Shown here one piece after another: positions 34,172 to 43,007 of a stretch of DNA of 47,773 nucleotides. A program made the position numbers and the translations under genes. Within the stretch, counting starts at the first letter, position 1; every line of letters starts with the position of its first letter. Origin of the DNA: Comamonadaceae bacterium (GTDB lineage: Bacteria; Pseudomonadota; Gammaproteobacteria; Burkholderiales; Burkholderiaceae_C); NCBI GenBank assembly GCA_015999985.1, contig JAECRA010000032.1:1-47773 (forward strand). Reading direction: 5' to 3'. The notes beneath the pieces were generated by a model that was not told the DNA's origin, did no database searches, and saw only the letters and a list, made by a program, of their open reading frames with translations.

Positions 34172-36259
34172 ATGTCGTCGCAGCCTGAGGTGCCCAAGCA
34201 CCTTCATCATTCAGCTTCTCCGCCTTCGTTCTTCCGCCCGGATATCGAAGGGCTTCGTGCAATCGCCGTCCTGCTGGTCATCGGTGCGCACTTTGCCATT
34301 CCAGCGATGTCGGCAGGCTTCATTGGCGTCGACGTTTTCTTTGTCATCTCAGGCTACCTGATCACCAGCATCCTGGTGCGCGAACATGAGGCGACTGGAA
34401 AAATAGCACTGGCGCGGTTCTATGCGAGCCGCCTCAGAAGGCTGTTTCCCGCCCTAGCCACCATGCTGATCATCAGCAGCGCATTGGCGTACAAACTGAT
34501 TCCCGAAGCTCAAAATCTGGCGCACAGCCAGGCTGCTGCGATGGCGGCCCTGTGGGTCAGCAACATTTATTTTGCGTTCGCAGACGTTGATTACTTCGCC
34601 GCAGAAATCGGTGCCAATGCCTTTCTGCACACATGGTCGCTTGGGGTGGAAGAGCAGTTTTACCTCGTCTGGCCGCTGCTGATTCTGGTTGCGGCCCGAT
34701 GGGCGAAAGACAAGAGCACCAAGTCGCTAACGTACGTATTTGCTGCAATTGCGTTCCTTTCTCTGACTGCCAGCCTCATAGCCTCTTACACCTATCCAGT
34801 GCTTGGCTTCTACATGATGCCGACCCGGGCCTGGCAGTTCGCCGCAGGTGCGCTGATCTGGCTAATACCGCGTCAACAGGCGCCTCAGCAATCCGTAGCC
34901 AAATGGGCGAGTTGGGCAGGCGCTGCCCTGTTGCTCATCGCGCTGGTGACCATCAAGCCGGATTCGGCGTACCCTGGCTGGCTGGCGCTACTGCCTACCT
35001 TGGGAACCTGTGCGTTGCTGCTGGCAGGTACCGACCCAAACGCCTCCAGAGCCACTCTTCCCAGCGCCTTTCTATCGCTGCCCCCCATGCAGGCCATAGG
35101 GAAAATTTCCTATGCCTGGTATCTATGGCACTGGCCCGTTCTCATCATTGGCGAGAACTTGCTGCCCATCAAAGGCGATCTCGGCAACACCGTCCTCGCG
35201 ATCGGCGTATCTCTGCTCGCAGCCATCTTGACCCGTCACCTGATAGAGAATCCCATTCGTTACGGGCGCCCCGCGCGCGTTCAAAACAAATGGCAGATCG
35301 CACTGGCGCTGTTTGCCATGGTCATTCTCAATTCTCAGTTACTGCGATGGAACACTCATACGGAAAAGTTGGTAGCAAGCGCCCAGAACGATGTCTACGC
35401 CCGCGCAGCGGGAGACATGCCCATCATCTATCAGCACAATTGCGATGACTGGTACCAGAGCGCAGAGGTCAAACCTTGCATATACGGCAAGAACGATGCG
35501 CCCAAAACTGCCGTACTTTTGGGCGACAGCATCGGAGCGCAGTGGTTTCCCACGTTGACCGAAATGCATGATCCGGCGCAATGGAGAATCATCGTTCTGA
35601 CCAAGTCTTCCTGCCCCATGGTGGACGAACCCTTCTTCTACCAGCGCATCGGGAGGGACTACACCGAGTGCTCCGAATGGCGCAACAAAGCTGTGGAATG
35701 GTTAAAAACCCAAAAAGTGGATCGCTTGTTCGTGGGTGGCACGGCATCCAGCGCCTTCACTGACAAGCAATGGATCGAGGGGACACGCCGCCTAATGGAC
35801 CGACTCGCGCCGAGCGCGAAGGCTATCTATCTGATTGAAGCTAATCCTATCCTGGGCTTTAATGGGCCAGAGTGCCTAAGGAAGCACAGCCCTCAAGCCA
35901 TCGATGAGCAGGCGTGCGTGGGAACTGCAGACAACACGCCATATATTCATGTAGCTGCTTTGTTGAAACCCCTGGCAAGCTCCTCCTCAAAAATTCGCTG
36001 GCTGGAAACTAGCGGCTTGGTGTGCCCGGCTGGAAAATGCCGAGCTATTCGAGATGGTGTAGTGGTTTTCCGCGACTCTCAGCACCTAACCACTTCTTTC
36101 GTCTCAAGGGCCGCGCCGCACTTTCTTCAGCAAATCGAACAGCATGAGTATCGCCCTACCATTCAACTTAGCGCTCCTATTCAGATTAATACAGCAGACG
36201 CTTCGAGCGGAGATCCGCAACTCACCGTTCCCAAACGTTCACCGCGGAGAGCGCCTTGA
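34172..36259 (+). CDS. OafA/YrhL-type acyltransferase with SGNH domain
   Basis: This protein of about 695 residues O-acylates surface sugars. The start at 34172 avoids overlap with the AlbA_2 gene. The N-terminal acyltransferase-3 domain (about residues 20-380) has FRPDIEGLRAIAVLLVIGAHF, GFIGVDVFFVISGYLIT and LHTWSLGVEEQFYLVWPLL, with about ten membrane helices. The periplasmic SGNH domain follows, with the nucleophile in GDSIG (Ser about 453). This two-domain form is known from O-antigen acetylases. It overlaps the next gene by 4 bases. The acceptor sugar is unknown; the pseudaminic acid or the WbpA-derived sugar are candidates. Confidence 0.9.
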   Translation: MSSQPEVPKHLHHSASPPSFFRPDIEGLRAIAVLLVIGAHFAIPAMSAGFIGVDVFFVISGYLITSILVREHEATGKIALARFYASRLRRLFPALATMLIISSALAYKLIPEAQNLAHSQAAAMAALWVSNIYFAFADVDYFAAEIGANAFLHTWSLGVEEQFYLVWPLLILVAARWAKDKSTKSLTYVFAAIAFLSLTASLIASYTYPVLGFYMMPTRAWQFAAGALIWLIPRQQAPQQSVAKWASWAGAALLLIALVTIKPDSAYPGWLALLPTLGTCALLLAGTDPNASRATLPSAFLSLPPMQAIGKISYAWYLWHWPVLIIGENLLPIKGDLGNTVLAIGVSLLAAILTRHLIENPIRYGRPARVQNKWQIALALFAMVILNSQLLRWNTHTEKLVASAQNDVYARAAGDMPIIYQHNCDDWYQSAEVKPCIYGKNDAPKTAVLLGDSIGAQWFPTLTEMHDPAQWRIIVLTKSSCPMVDEPFFYQRIGRDYTECSEWRNKAVEWLKTQKVDRLFVGGTASSAFTDKQWIEGTRRLMDRLAPSAKAIYLIEANPILGFNGPECLRKHSPQAIDEQACVGTADNTPYIHVAALLKPLASSSSKIRWLETSGLVCPAGKCRAIRDGVVVFRDSQHLTTSFVSRAAPHFLQQIEQHEYRPTIQLSAPIQINTADASSGDPQLTVPKRSPRRAP

Positions 36260-36993
36260 GTAAACAGCCTAAACTAATCTTGCGCGAGTCGGCTGTGAGG
36301 GACATGAGCCAACACCTTCCGGTTGGGAGCTTCATTGAAATGGGAGCTGGCACCGGGCATATGGCTAGTTTGTTCCTAGAGCGAGGATTTCACGGCGCGT
36401 GCCATGATCTTGGGGAAAGTAGTCGGGCATTGATGCGTAAAAGGTTTGCCAACTGCCAAGACAAAGTACAAGTAGTCGATGACCTCAATGCATTACGCAT
36501 TGGAGCTTTCGACTATCTACTCGCCTTCGAAGTACTTGAACACATTCAGGAAGATCATAAAGTGCTTACCGAATGGCTTCAGTATCTGAAGCCCGGAGGC
36601 ACCATAGTTACATCCGTTCCCGCCCACCAGCGCAAATTTGGGCGCTCCGACGACATCGTGGGACATGTGCGCCGCTATGAAAAAACTCAGTTTCATGCGT
36701 TACTGCACGCTGCCGGCTTGGAAGATATCCGAATTATCAATTACGGATATCCGATCACCGAATTGACGCGCCTACTATCCAATCGAATGATTGCCAATGA
36801 TCGTAGCTACGACAACTTGAATCAAGAGCAAAGAAGCATTCTTAGTGCACAGTCAAAGCCACCAATAATCAAAAAAACTCTCTCTTTTGTAAGTGCTCGC
36901 ATGGTGACGCCTTTTTGTCATATCCAAAGGTGGTTTTACCCTAAAGACTTGGGAGACGGGATTATTGCCACCGCTAGGAAGCCTGCTGGATGA
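36256..36993 (+). CDS. Class I SAM-dependent methyltransferase
   Basis: This 245-residue protein starts at a TTG that overlaps the acyltransferase stop (TTGA), with GGAGAG 5 bases upstream. The SAM-binding motif SFIEMGAGTGHMASLF is at residues about 21-36. FDYLLAFEVLEHIQEDHKVLTEWLQYLKPGGTIVTSVPAHQRKFG is typical of the Methyltransf_11/23 group. The gene is visibly richer in A+T than wbpA or galE, a sign of separate origin. Position in the glycan operon suggests sugar O- or N-methylation, but the substrate is not readable from the sequence. Confidence 0.85.
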   Translation: MSKQPKLILRESAVRDMSQHLPVGSFIEMGAGTGHMASLFLERGFHGACHDLGESSRALMRKRFANCQDKVQVVDDLNALRIGAFDYLLAFEVLEHIQEDHKVLTEWLQYLKPGGTIVTSVPAHQRKFGRSDDIVGHVRRYEKTQFHALLHAAGLEDIRIINYGYPITELTRLLSNRMIANDRSYDNLNQEQRSILSAQSKPPIIKKTLSFVSARMVTPFCHIQRWFYPKDLGDGIIATARKPAG

Positions 36994-37050
36994 TCTCAAT
37001 CCATAGCAAGGGCAAAGGTTTGAATCCAGAAGGAATGAGTCATCGTTGCC

Positions 37051-38802
37051 ATGTCTAAAACATTGACGAAAATCTGGTCGCTTTTTGCCCCAGCGGAGCA
37101 GCACAAGGCCATTTGGATGCTGCTGCTGGTCATTCTCATGGCAATGGCGGAAATAGCCGGCGTACTTTCGATCGTACCGTTTCTCTCTGTACTCGCACGT
37201 CCAGCCGTCGTGCATGAGAACCGATGGCTTGGCAGCGCCTATGAAGCACTGGGCTTCGCTAATGAAGCCTCCTTCATCGTAGCCTTGGGCTTGACGACCA
37301 TGGCGGTCGTCATCGCATCGTCAACATTCAAGGCCCTCACGTTTCATGTGGTGGGTCGCTTTGTTCACATGCAGCGACAATCGCTGGGAGTGCGTTTGCT
37401 GTCCACTTACCTAAGGCAACCCTACGAGTTCTTTCTTGCGCGCAACTCATCCGAGTTGACCAAGAGCGTCCTTTCCGAAGTGGATCAGCTTACTTTTGAC
37501 CTGTTGCAACCGCTCTCTATGCTGATTGCCCAGGGAACTGTAGTAGTCGCAATGGTCGTGCTGGTGTTTGCCTATGACCCATGGATGGCTATATGCATCG
37601 TGGTCGCAGTCGGGCTCCTCTATAGCGCGATCTACCTACTGGTACGTCAGCGCCTGTCGCACATCGGCTCGGCGCGGCAGGCGGCCAATACAACGCGCTA
37701 CAAAAGCTGCAGTGAAGTGCTTGGCGGCATCAAGGATGTCAAGATCACCCATGCTACCGATGCCTATTTGACGCGCTTTTCTCAGGCCTCGCGGGAATAC
37801 TCACGCCACTCGGCCACTGCCGAGACTCTGAGTCAGTCTCCGCTTTATGTCGTCGAAGCTGTGGGATACACCGGCTTGATCCTCATCGCCTTAGTGCTTT
37901 TGTGGCGATCTGGCGACATGGCGCAAGTGCTGCCGGCATTGGGGCTTTACGGATTTGCTGCCTACCGTCTGCTACCCGCGGTGCAAATCATGTACCGCGG
38001 GCTAGCGCGATTGCGTTTCTCTTCGGCTACGCTGGACAACATCCACCAGGACCTCTCACTTCCACAGCCTCCGGACTTTGGCCAACCGGACCATCCAATC
38101 GCGCCACAGAGGGAGATTCGGCTTCAGAGCATTTGCTACGCCTATCCTTCGGCACCGGGCAAACCTGTGCTGGATGGCGTTGAGCTCGTCATTCCAGCTA
38201 ACACCAGCGTGGGCATCTCCGGCAAAAGCGGAGCCGGCAAAAGCACTCTCATGGATATTATTCTGGGCCTGCTTCAACCTCAGTCCGGCACACTGTCCGT
38301 GGATGGCATCCCCATAGAGCACAGCAATGTAGCGGCGTGGCAGCGTGCCATTGGCTACGTTCCTCAGCATATATACCTTGCGGATGCGAGCGTGGCTGAA
38401 AACATCGCATTTGGCGTGCCAAGGGGCCAGATCAACATGCAAGCAGTCGAGCGAGCTGCCCGTACCGCACAAATACATGACTTTATTTCGCATGAATTGG
38501 CTGAAGGCTACGACACTCTGGTAGGTGATCGGGGCATCCGCCTTTCCGGCGGACAGCGCCAGCGCGTAGGTATTGCCAGGGCTCTCTACCATGACCCCGC
38601 CGTGCTGTGCATGGACGAAGCAACGAGTGCGCTGGACACCGACACGGAAGAAGCACTGAATTCGGCCATTCGCAACCTTTCTGGAAGCAAAACCATCCTG
38701 GTGATCGCACACCGGGAAGCTTCACTCAGGGCTTGCGATACCGTTATATCGATGGACGCACCATCCGAAGAACCGAGGGAAGTTAATACACATGTTCGAT
38801 GA
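37051..38802 (+). CDS. ABC transporter, fused permease and ATPase (MsbA/PglK-like flippase)
   Basis: This 583-residue half-transporter has six membrane helices in residues 1-330 and an ABC domain after about 345. The Walker A motif GKSGAGKST is at residues 391-399, LSGGQ at about 498-502, Walker B LCMDEATSALD around 519-529 and the switch His in VIAHRE. It forms homodimers that move lipid-linked substrates across the inner membrane. PglK of Campylobacter flips lipid-linked oligosaccharides and is the best functional parallel in a glycan locus. It lies 57 bases after the methyltransferase and overlaps pseB by 11 bases. A lipid A (MsbA) role is possible but less likely here. Confidence 0.9.
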   Translation: MSKTLTKIWSLFAPAEQHKAIWMLLLVILMAMAEIAGVLSIVPFLSVLARPAVVHENRWLGSAYEALGFANEASFIVALGLTTMAVVIASSTFKALTFHVVGRFVHMQRQSLGVRLLSTYLRQPYEFFLARNSSELTKSVLSEVDQLTFDLLQPLSMLIAQGTVVVAMVVLVFAYDPWMAICIVVAVGLLYSAIYLLVRQRLSHIGSARQAANTTRYKSCSEVLGGIKDVKITHATDAYLTRFSQASREYSRHSATAETLSQSPLYVVEAVGYTGLILIALVLLWRSGDMAQVLPALGLYGFAAYRLLPAVQIMYRGLARLRFSSATLDNIHQDLSLPQPPDFGQPDHPIAPQREIRLQSICYAYPSAPGKPVLDGVELVIPANTSVGISGKSGAGKSTLMDIILGLLQPQSGTLSVDGIPIEHSNVAAWQRAIGYVPQHIYLADASVAENIAFGVPRGQINMQAVERAARTAQIHDFISHELAEGYDTLVGDRGIRLSGGQRQRVGIARALYHDPAVLCMDEATSALDTDTEEALNSAIRNLSGSKTILVIAHREASLRACDTVISMDAPSEEPREVNTHVR

Positions 38803-39793
38803 CTCATCTATTCTGATCACCGGTGGCACGGGATCGTTCGGCCACAGGTATGTCAAGACCCTGCTCGAACATCACCAGCCCCGCCGGGTCATCGTCTATT
38901 CCCGGGACGAACTCAAGCAGTATGAAATGCAGCAGCGGTTCTCTGCCCCATGCATGCGCTATTTTCTCGGTGACGTGCGGGACAAGGATAGGCTGGTACA
39001 AGCCATGCGAGGCGTCGACTATGTCATCCATGCTGCAGCCCTCAAGCAGGTCCCGGCAGCAGAGTACAACCCGATGGAGTGCATCAAGACCAACATTTAC
39101 GGTGCAGAGCACGTCGTACACGCGGCACTCGCAAACAACGTCAAAAAAGTCATAGCGCTATCGACAGACAAGGCGGCGAACCCGATCAATCTTTACGGAG
39201 CAACAAAGCTGGCTTCAGACAAACTGTTTGTCGCAGCAAACAATCTCGCTGGAGGACATGACACTTCCTTCGCAGTCGTGCGCTACGGCAACGTGGTGGG
39301 CTCGCGCGGCTCGGTACTTCCTTATTTCCGAAGTCTCCTGACTTCTGGGGCGTCGCATCTGCCCATCACCGATGTGGAGATGACCCGATTCTGGATTTCA
39401 CTGCAACAGGGTGTCGATTTCGTGTTGCGCAATTTCCAACGCATGCATGGGGGCGAAATTTTTGTTCCGAAGATACCTTCTATCCGCATCACTGACCTGG
39501 CTCGCGCTGTCGCCCCAGACCTGCCCCAGAAAGTCGTGGGCATCCGACCGGGTGAGAAGCTTCACGAGACTATGTGCCCTGCCGATGACTCGCGGTTGAC
39601 GTTAGAGTTTGACGATCACTACGTCATCAGACCATCCATTACTTTCAATAGCCGCGGCAACGATTTCAATGTCAACGGCTTAAGAGAAATCGGTCAACCC
39701 GTGTCGCCTGGCTTTCAGTACGAGTCCGGGACCAATTCCCATTTCCTTGACGTCCCAAGTATCTCCGAGTTCAACCGTATTGCTGAGGAGTAG
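38792..39793 (+). CDS. pseB: UDP-N-acetylglucosamine 4,6-dehydratase (inverting) PseB
   Basis: This 333-residue enzyme performs the first step of pseudaminic acid synthesis, dehydrating UDP-GlcNAc and inverting C5. The NAD(P) motif GGTGSFGHRYVKTLL is at residues 11-25. The catalytic Asp126-Lys127 pair lies in STDKAANPINLYGATK, with Tyr135. The block HAAALKQVPAAEYNPMECIKTNIYGAEHV is characteristic of PseB-type dehydratases. Length is normal. It overlaps the ABC transporter by 11 bases and is followed after 3 bases by pseC. Confidence 0.95.
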   Translation: MFDDSSILITGGTGSFGHRYVKTLLEHHQPRRVIVYSRDELKQYEMQQRFSAPCMRYFLGDVRDKDRLVQAMRGVDYVIHAAALKQVPAAEYNPMECIKTNIYGAEHVVHAALANNVKKVIALSTDKAANPINLYGATKLASDKLFVAANNLAGGHDTSFAVVRYGNVVGSRGSVLPYFRSLLTSGASHLPITDVEMTRFWISLQQGVDFVLRNFQRMHGGEIFVPKIPSIRITDLARAVAPDLPQKVVGIRPGEKLHETMCPADDSRLTLEFDDHYVIRPSITFNSRGNDFNVNGLREIGQPVSPGFQYESGTNSHFLDVPSISEFNRIAEE

Positions 39794-39796
39794 GTC

Positions 39797-40957
39797 GTGA
39801 TTCCTTACGGTCGTCAGGAAGTACAGCAAGCCGATATCGATGCAGTCGTAGAGGTACTACGCTCTGACTTTCTCACGCAAGGGCCTATGGTGCCGCGGTT
39901 TGAAAAAGCCGTGGCAGATTACTGTGCGATACCCCATGCAGTCGCGGTCAACAGCGCAACCTCGGCACTGCACATCGCCTGTCTGGCGCTCGACCTTGGA
40001 CCAGGTGACTGGCTATGGACTAGTCCCATTACCTTTCTTGCCTCAGCGAATTGCGGGTTGTATTGCGGCGCCAAAGTTGATTTTGTTGACATTGATCCGC
40101 GCACCTACAACCTATGCCCAGAGGCCCTGGAGAAGAAGCTCTTGGAGGCCGAGCGCACCGGCCGCTTACCCAAGATAGTAGTGCCTGTACACCTTTGCGG
40201 CCAGCCGTGCGATATGCGAGCCATACACGCGCTCGCCAAGCGATTTGGTTTCAAAACCATCGAAGATGCATCACACGCGATCGGCGGACGTTATCTGGAT
40301 CGGCCTATCGGTAATTGCGAGTTCAGTGACGTCACGGTGTTTAGTTTCCATCCGGTGAAGATTGTGACCTCCGCTGAAGGTGGAATGGCACTGACCCGAG
40401 ACCCGGTGCTTGCTAGCCGGATGACTCGCTTGCGCAGCCATGGAATGACTCGTGAGGCTGCTGAAATGACCCATGAGCCCGACGGCCCTTGGTACTACCA
40501 ACAGATCGAATTGGGCTACAACTATCGCATGACAGAGTTGCAGGGCGCGCTAGGTTGCAGTCAGATGCAACGGGTTGATCTCTACGTCGCGCGCCGCCAT
40601 GAGCTTGCTCGCCGATATGGTGAACTACTCGGCCACTTGCCACTTACCCTCCCCTGGCAGCACCCGGACAGCTACTCAGGCCTGCACTTGTACGTGGTCC
40701 GGCTCAGGCTCAGCCAGATCACGAGAACGCATCGCGAAATATTCGAAGCGCTTCGAGCCGCAGACATCGGCGTCAATCTGCACTATATCCCGCTGCATAC
40801 TCAACCTTACTACGAGCGCATGGGATTCAAAATTGGCGACTATCCTGAAGCCGAGCAATACTATGCGGAAGCCATCAGCCTGCCGATGTATCCAGGATTA
40901 AGCGAAACACTGCAGGATCAAGTAGTCGCCGCGCTCACCACTGCCTTGAACTTATGA
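39797..40957 (+). CDS. pseC: UDP-4-amino-4,6-dideoxy-N-acetyl-beta-L-altrosamine transaminase PseC
   Basis: This 386-residue PLP enzyme of the DegT/DnrJ/EryC1 family adds the 4-amino group to the PseB product. The PLP lysine is Lys188 in FSFHPVKIVTSAEGGMA. The opening PYGRQEVQQADIDAVVEVLRSDFLTQGP is that of PseC proteins, and NYRMTELQGALG and GVNLHYIPLHTQPYY complete the family pattern. The start is GTG at 39797. It overlaps pseF by 4 bases. Confidence 0.95.
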   Translation: MIPYGRQEVQQADIDAVVEVLRSDFLTQGPMVPRFEKAVADYCAIPHAVAVNSATSALHIACLALDLGPGDWLWTSPITFLASANCGLYCGAKVDFVDIDPRTYNLCPEALEKKLLEAERTGRLPKIVVPVHLCGQPCDMRAIHALAKRFGFKTIEDASHAIGGRYLDRPIGNCEFSDVTVFSFHPVKIVTSAEGGMALTRDPVLASRMTRLRSHGMTREAAEMTHEPDGPWYYQQIELGYNYRMTELQGALGCSQMQRVDLYVARRHELARRYGELLGHLPLTLPWQHPDSYSGLHLYVVRLRLSQITRTHREIFEALRAADIGVNLHYIPLHTQPYYERMGFKIGDYPEAEQYYAEAISLPMYPGLSETLQDQVVAALTTALNL

Positions 40958-41652
40958 AGCTTGCCATCATTCCAGCCCGTGGCGGCAGTAAGCGTATTCC
41001 GCGCAAGAACATCAAACTCTTTTGCGGCAAGCCCATGCTGGCTTGGTCAATAGAAGCTGCACGAAGCAGCGGATGCTTCGACCGCATCATCGTGAGCACC
41101 GATGATGCCGAGATCGCCGCTATAGCTCAACAATGCGGCGCAGAAGCGCCATTCACTCGATCACCTGCGCTTTCCAACGACCATACGGGGGTAACCCCGG
41201 TCATTGCCCACGCCATTGGCTGGATAAATGCGAATGGTCCACAACAAGTTGAACTCGCGTGCTGCATCTATGCAACGGCTCCCTTTGTATCCGCAACCGA
41301 TCTCCGAAGAGGCCTCGATACTCTCGTTCAAGAGAAATGCGATTACGCCCTCGCCGTCACCAGCTTTCCGTTCCCCATCCAACGAGCCATCCGCCTGACC
41401 GCAAACCGGCGCATCGAGATGTTTCGTCCCGAGCACTTCACAACTCGATCTCAGGATCTCGAAGAAGCGTGGCACGACGCTGGTCAGTTTTGCTGGGGCA
41501 AGGCTTCAGCCTGGTTGACGGACATGCCTGTATTCGCTCAAGGCGCCGCGCCGGTAGTTCTACCCCGCCATCGGGTACAGGACATCGACACACCAGAAGA
41601 TTGGCAGCGTGCAGAACTCATGTTTCAACTACTTGCCCGGGAACCCCAATGA
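40954..41652 (+). CDS. pseF: Pseudaminic acid cytidylyltransferase PseF
   Basis: This 232-residue enzyme activates pseudaminic acid with CTP to CMP-Pse, the last step of the pathway. Its signature LAIIPARGGSKRIPRKNIKLFCGKPMLAWSIEAA (residues 3-36) is the CMP-sugar synthetase nucleotide-binding loop. IIVSTDDAEIAAIAQQCGAEAPFTR and RVQDIDTPEDWQRAELMF follow as in PseF. It is coupled at both ends by 4-base overlaps (pseC upstream, FAD gene downstream). NeuA-type sialic acid synthetases share the fold, but the pseB/C context decides. Confidence 0.94.
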   Translation: MKLAIIPARGGSKRIPRKNIKLFCGKPMLAWSIEAARSSGCFDRIIVSTDDAEIAAIAQQCGAEAPFTRSPALSNDHTGVTPVIAHAIGWINANGPQQVELACCIYATAPFVSATDLRRGLDTLVQEKCDYALAVTSFPFPIQRAIRLTANRRIEMFRPEHFTTRSQDLEEAWHDAGQFCWGKASAWLTDMPVFAQGAAPVVLPRHRVQDIDTPEDWQRAELMFQLLAREPQ

Positions 41653-42989
41653 CAACCGCCGTTGTGGCTGGCGGCGGCATTGCGGGGCTTCTATCCGCCA
41701 AGCTCCTCGCCCGCAATTTTGACGAAGTGCTGCTTGTCGAACGCGACGCACACTGCGGGGGCTTGCTGGGTTCGATTTCGAACGATGACGGAATAGCCTT
41801 CGACCACGGCGCGCATATCCTCAGCGACACCGGGGTGGAAGAGATTGACTCTCTGCTATACGATGATCTGAGCGAAGAGAAGTGGCACACTTTCCGTGTG
41901 CTGCGCGCTGGCAACTGGTTCGCTGGTGCAATGAACCGAAGCAGCCCTTTCCCCGATGCGCGTCGTGTGGGGCAAAACGCCTTACGCACCGGCCTCGCGG
42001 AAATTGCCGCAGCCTCAATTGCACAACACGAAGCGTCCCCATCGACTTTGGCCGAAGCGCTGGAGCGCCGCTTCGGGCCAACACTAGCGTCGTTGGTTGC
42101 TGGCCCGGCGGTGTGCAAGCAGCTCGGTGTAGACCCCGGACAACTGCACCCACTGACGCCCTTCTCGATTCGCCGAATCATCTGTGCCGATGCCGAAGAA
42201 AGCCGTCGCCTAAAACAAGATTCTCGCTTCTCCGAACCGTTGGCTTTCGGTTCTTATGAAGAAGGTGTCGGCGCGACGCGCCATCGCTATCCGCGCACAG
42301 GCGGCATCGGCCAATGGGTAGACGGCTTCGTCGACGGACTGCGACGTGATGGCGTGGAAATCGCCTGTGGCCGCACCATCGACGCTGTAGATCATGGCGC
42401 AGGCAAAATTAACTCTATTGCGCTGGACGATGGGCGCATCGTCTCATGTTCCATGCTGACATGGACATTGCCCCCCGCTCTGCTGTTGCGTGTTGCAGGC
42501 ATACGCTTCGAAGGCCGGCCGCCACTATCAAGACCTATCGGGCTTTTCCACCTGGTGTTTGATGTGCCATTCCTGGATTCGAACTACCACGTAACTTGCT
42601 ACGACGAATCCCTGCACATATTCCGGGTTACGCTATATCCCAATTTACGTAATGAGCCGCTTCAAAGTCCATATAACTGCACGGTAGAAGTTATTGGTGA
42701 CACTCATATCGACTTCGAGGCGCTGCTTCTGCAGGTTGTAGAAGAGTTGAAGCTTATGGGTATTGTTGCGTCGTCGGCCACACTGCTTACGAGCATGGTG
42801 AGCGTTGTGCCCACGGGGTTTCCAGCGACTACACATGCCTTCATGGATTCCAGCGCCAAACAAACTGAATTGGCGGGAAACCATTTGCACAATGCCTTGC
42901 TCGTAGGTCGAGCGCGTTGTCCGCCATTCTTCACTACAGATGTCTTGGTGGATGTCTTTCACTCCATCAAAGCTTTCACCCATGTATGA
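41649..42989 (+). CDS. FAD-dependent oxidoreductase (amine-oxidase / UDP-galactopyranose-mutase-like) in the Pse operon
   Basis: This 446-residue protein starts at the ATG at 41649, overlapping the pseF stop (ATGA). The upstream open frame from 41259 lies entirely inside pseF and is rejected. It has the dinucleotide motif GGGIAG (residues 8-13), an acidic Glu31 after the second strand and the GG doublet at 37-38. FDHGAHI (51-57) recalls UDP-galactopyranose mutase and protoporphyrinogen-oxidase-like flavoproteins. TGGIGQWVDGFVDGLRRDGVEI and LTWTLPPALLL are typical of the amine-oxidase superfamily. It is not a standard member of the Pse pathway. I infer it acts on a sugar or sugar carrier of this glycan; no reaction can be assigned. 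Confidence 0.82.
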   Translation: MTTAVVAGGGIAGLLSAKLLARNFDEVLLVERDAHCGGLLGSISNDDGIAFDHGAHILSDTGVEEIDSLLYDDLSEEKWHTFRVLRAGNWFAGAMNRSSPFPDARRVGQNALRTGLAEIAAASIAQHEASPSTLAEALERRFGPTLASLVAGPAVCKQLGVDPGQLHPLTPFSIRRIICADAEESRRLKQDSRFSEPLAFGSYEEGVGATRHRYPRTGGIGQWVDGFVDGLRRDGVEIACGRTIDAVDHGAGKINSIALDDGRIVSCSMLTWTLPPALLLRVAGIRFEGRPPLSRPIGLFHLVFDVPFLDSNYHVTCYDESLHIFRVTLYPNLRNEPLQSPYNCTVEVIGDTHIDFEALLLQVVEELKLMGIVASSATLLTSMVSVVPTGFPATTHAFMDSSAKQTELAGNHLHNALLVGRARCPPFFTTDVLVDVFHSIKAFTHV

Positions 42990-43007
42990 AAATGGTCTCA
43001 ACCTCGC

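Noticed and set aside
34633..35448. A 271-codon open frame within the acyltransferase region
   Set aside because: It is in a shifted frame over the acyltransferase gene, and its translation has no family features.
41259..41648. An N-terminal extension of the FAD enzyme
   Set aside because: The extension lies entirely within pseF in another frame and lacks protein-like sequence; the ATG at 41649 gives a proper dinucleotide-binding start and an ATGA overlap.
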